DNA of 7,098 nt, taken from positions 1-7,098 of the forward strand of contig JBIQLO010000200.1 in assembly GCA_044464175.1 (NCBI GenBank). Reading direction: 5' to 3'. Made by a program: the position numbers and the translations under genes. The stretch comes from JBIQLO01 sp044464175. GTDB lineage: Bacteria; Planctomycetota; Phycisphaerae; Tepidisphaerales; Tepidisphaeraceae. Below the pieces are notes generated by a model. That model was not told where the DNA came from. It did no database searches and saw nothing but the letters and a program-made list of their open reading frames with translations. How positions within the stretch are numbered: the stretch's first letter is position 1; each line of letters starts with the position of its first letter. This document shows positions 5,777 through 7,098 of this stretch, piece by piece.

Positions 5777-5812
5777 GGGGGCGGGGCCGGGAATGCGAAG
5801 CGCGGAAGGGGG
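5777..5812 (+). other. G-run cluster after the pseudopilin gene
   Basis: Runs of five, four and three G (5777-5781, 5783-5786, 5789-5791) lie directly after the stop codon, and a fourth run of five lies at 5808-5812. Together they could form a G-quadruplex, though the last loop is long at 16 bases. The bases 5804-5822 can instead pair as an imperfect hairpin (GGA-A-GGG with CCCTCC), but no U tract follows, so I do not call it a terminator. Confidence 0.25.
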
Positions 5813-5846
5813 AAAGCCCTCCGGGTTCTACCGGTTGACATTTTGA

Positions 5847-5856
5847 CAAAGCTTTG
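5847..5856. other. Perfect palindrome CAAAGCTTTG in the convergent gap
   Basis: A 10-base perfect palindrome lies in the 136-base gap between the convergent pseudopilin and phosphodiesterase genes, next to the short direct repeat TTGACA / TTGACA (5835-5840 and 5844-5849). It is AT-rich relative to its surroundings. I see no -10 element that would turn the TTGACA copies into a promoter, and no gene is near in the needed direction. Confidence 0.2.
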
Positions 5857-5911
5857 ATTGTGGCGGGGCGGCGGCCCAGGGCACGGACTGTAGCGGCGTG
5901 TGGCGCCCGGC

Positions 5912-6835
5912 TTAATTCTTGCGCGCTTCCGTTGGCGACTCGAAGGCTTGCAGGACGGCATGGCCGTCGATGGGTTCCGGGGGGGTGAGGTGGAGGAGGC
6001 GGCAGGCGGTGGCGAAGGTGTCCTCGGTGTGGACCGTGAGGGCGCGGTCTCGGGTCAGGTCGTAGTCCGCGCGGATGCCGGGGCCGGCGATGATCCAGGG
6101 GATGTAACGGCTGCGCGGGTCTTTCGCGCCGTGAGTGCGGCCGGAGCCGCCGTGGTCGGCGCTGAGGATGATGGTGGTCCGGTCCAGCAGATCGGCCGAT
6201 TTGAGGGTGGCCAGCACACGCCCGATGGCCGCATCGGCGTGGGCGACGGCGGCGAGTTGTTCGGGGGTGCCCCATCCGATGCGGTGGCCGGCGCTATCCA
6301 CATCGGGCAGATGCACGAACAGGACCTGGGGGCGGTGGTCGCGAATCATCGCCACGGCGGCCTCGGCGACGGCGGCGCTGTCCACCACCACCTTGTCGGG
6401 AACAAAGGCCCAGGTGACGGTGCCGGGGCGGGCCAGGGCGGTGAACTTGACCTTGCCGGCGACCAGGGCGGTGGTGTAGCCGGACTCGGTGGCCAGCTGA
6501 AACAGGGTGGGTACGGCGGGGTAGCGCGGCTCACCTGGCTTGGGTTTGCTATTCCAGTGGATGCCGTGGCGGTCGGGGGTGACGCCGGTGAGCATGCTCA
6601 CGTGCGAGGGGAGGGTGATGGCTACATCGGTTGTTTCAGCCCACATCGTGAAGGCGCCGCGCTGCATGAGGGCGCGGATATTCGGGGCATCGCTCCGCAG
6701 CAGCACATCGGGGCGCAAGCCGTCCACGCTGATGACCAGCACGCGGGCCTGGGAGGCGGCGGTGGTCGGGCGGGCCGAGGCAGTGGCGGCGAACACCAGC
6801 AGGAGCAGCACAATGCGGAGGGGGGAAGCCTTCAT
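5912..6835 (-). CDS. Secreted type I phosphodiesterase / nucleotide pyrophosphatase family protein
   Basis: This 307-residue protein belongs to the alkaline-phosphatase superfamily, type I phosphodiesterase/nucleotide pyrophosphatase branch: two-metal enzymes that cleave phosphate mono- or diesters through a Thr or Ser nucleophile. Metal and catalytic residues seen are D38 in ISVDGLRPD, probable nucleophile T74 in TLPSHVSMLTG, D180 and H184 in DSAGHRIG, D227 and H228 in SADHGG, and H235 in RTHG. A signal peptide (residues 1-21: basic start, Leu-rich core, cleavage near ASA-R) sends it to the periplasm or outside. The ATG at 6835 has GAGGA with suitable spacing and places the signal peptide at the very N-terminus; an ATG at 6901 would begin at the edge of the promoter's -10 box. 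Full-length NPPs are longer, so this is a compact form, as in many environmental homologues. Substrate is unknown; a sulfatase-like role is less likely because no Cys/Ser-x-Pro-x-Arg motif is present. Confidence 0.92.
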   Translation of the reverse strand: MKASPLRIVLLLLVFAATASARPTTAASQARVLVISVDGLRPDVLLRSDAPNIRALMQRGAFTMWAETTDVAITLPSHVSMLTGVTPDRHGIHWNSKPKPGEPRYPAVPTLFQLATESGYTTALVAGKVKFTALARPGTVTWAFVPDKVVVDSAAVAEAAVAMIRDHRPQVLFVHLPDVDSAGHRIGWGTPEQLAAVAHADAAIGRVLATLKSADLLDRTTIILSADHGGSGRTHGAKDPRSRYIPWIIAGPGIRADYDLTRDRALTVHTEDTFATACRLLHLTPPEPIDGHAVLQAFESPTEARKN

Positions 6836-6896
6836 GGGGTGTTTCCTCGTGAGCCGACAGGTTGCGCCCGAATGGATGATGGGCATCGTGCGGTGC

Positions 6897-6926
6897 ATCA
6901 TAGCGGAAGAAGCCGGGGCGCTTCAA
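6897..6926 (-). promoter_or_regulatory. Candidate sigma70-type promoter for the phosphodiesterase gene
   Basis: On the minus strand TTGAAG (6926-6921, four of six matches) and TATGAT (6902-6897, five of six matches) are separated by 18 bases. Transcription would start near 6890, leaving a leader of about 55 bases before the ATG at 6835. This supports independent expression from the oxidoreductase gene upstream. Confidence 0.6.
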
Positions 6927-6988
6927 TCCGCGACGCTTCCGGCAGATTAGTGACAGGCGTCTGAAATTGTCGCATGCAATCGCGTGGC

Positions 6989-7098
6989 CTACGGAGTGGG
7001 GACTTTGGGGGCGATCCACTTGTTTTTGGCCGCCCCGGCGTACATCGCTTCCATGACGGCGACGCGGTAGGCGGCCTCGCGTGGGGTGACCAGGGGGG
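6989..7098 (-). CDS. Gfo/Idh/MocA-type oxidoreductase, C-terminal fragment cut by the window edge
   Basis: The last 35 codons of a minus-strand gene run off the window end; the stop is TAG at 6991-6989. The segment PREAAYRVAVMEAMY followed by AGAAKNKW closely resembles the end of Gfo/Idh/MocA-family NAD(P)-dependent dehydrogenases, in which a TPxxA..V..IEAxYxSA helix is followed by a short tail. These enzymes oxidise or reduce sugars, inositols and related polyols. The NAD-binding N-terminus lies outside the window, so the assignment rests on the tail alone. It is on the same strand as the phosphodiesterase, 153 bases upstream of it. Confidence 0.65.
   Translation of the reverse strand, partial: PLVTPREAAYRVAVMEAMYAGAAKNKWIAPKVPTP

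Noticed and set aside
4987..5961. A 324-codon minus-strand open frame across the pseudopilin gene
   Set aside because: It is Arg/Pro/His-rich without motifs and lies opposite a clear prepilin with signal and C-terminal motif.
5900..6964. A 354-codon plus-strand open frame across the phosphodiesterase
   Set aside because: It is the Gly/Ala/Val-rich mirror of a gene whose metal-binding residues and signal peptide are all on the other strand.

Overview
The window looks like the chromosome of a GC-rich planctomycete, most likely a Phycisphaerae-type member of the PVC group. The clues are the GC-rich codon use, a LacI-family regulator followed directly by a short type IV pilin-like protein with an H-x9-DG C-terminal motif, a secreted type I phosphodiesterase beside a Gfo/Idh/MocA oxidoreductase, and the form of the Rho protein. 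This is inferred from family resemblance and context, not from a marker gene. I saw no rRNA, tRNA, CRISPR array, transposase or phage gene.

Layout. A Cof-type HAD phosphatase (3-827, +) faces a minus-strand group across a 312-base non-coding stretch that holds short repeats. The minus-strand group reads rho (3263-2169), then an ArfB-like release-factor gene (2055-1621), then a conserved protein of unknown function (1583-1140), which ends in an intrinsic terminator. Between rho and arfB is a 28-bp inverted repeat built of NGTTATT heptads. A related set of heptads follows the HAD stop codon.

A yqeY-like gene (3469-3897, +) is divergent from rho. It is followed by a LacI-family regulator (3968-4990) with its own sigma70-type promoter and a candidate autoregulatory operator. 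A pseudopilin gene (5029-5775) lies 38 bases further on and is probably co-transcribed with the regulator. Convergent to these are a secreted alkaline-phosphatase-superfamily phosphodiesterase (6835-5912, -) with a good promoter, and the last 35 codons of a Gfo/Idh/MocA-like oxidoreductase (7098-6989, -).

How they fit together. The rho/arfB/yqeY section is housekeeping: transcription termination, stalled-ribosome rescue and a tRNA-amidotransferase-related protein. The lacI/pseudopilin pair and the phosphodiesterase/oxidoreductase pair look like accessory nutrient-use genes. The most notable gene is rho: its start is fixed by an upstream in-frame stop, it has no N-terminal helix-bundle domain, and the aromatic residues of the primary RNA-binding site appear to be missing although the ATPase motor is intact. 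The lacI operator candidate and the heptad repeats placed just after two stop codons are the other signals to check.
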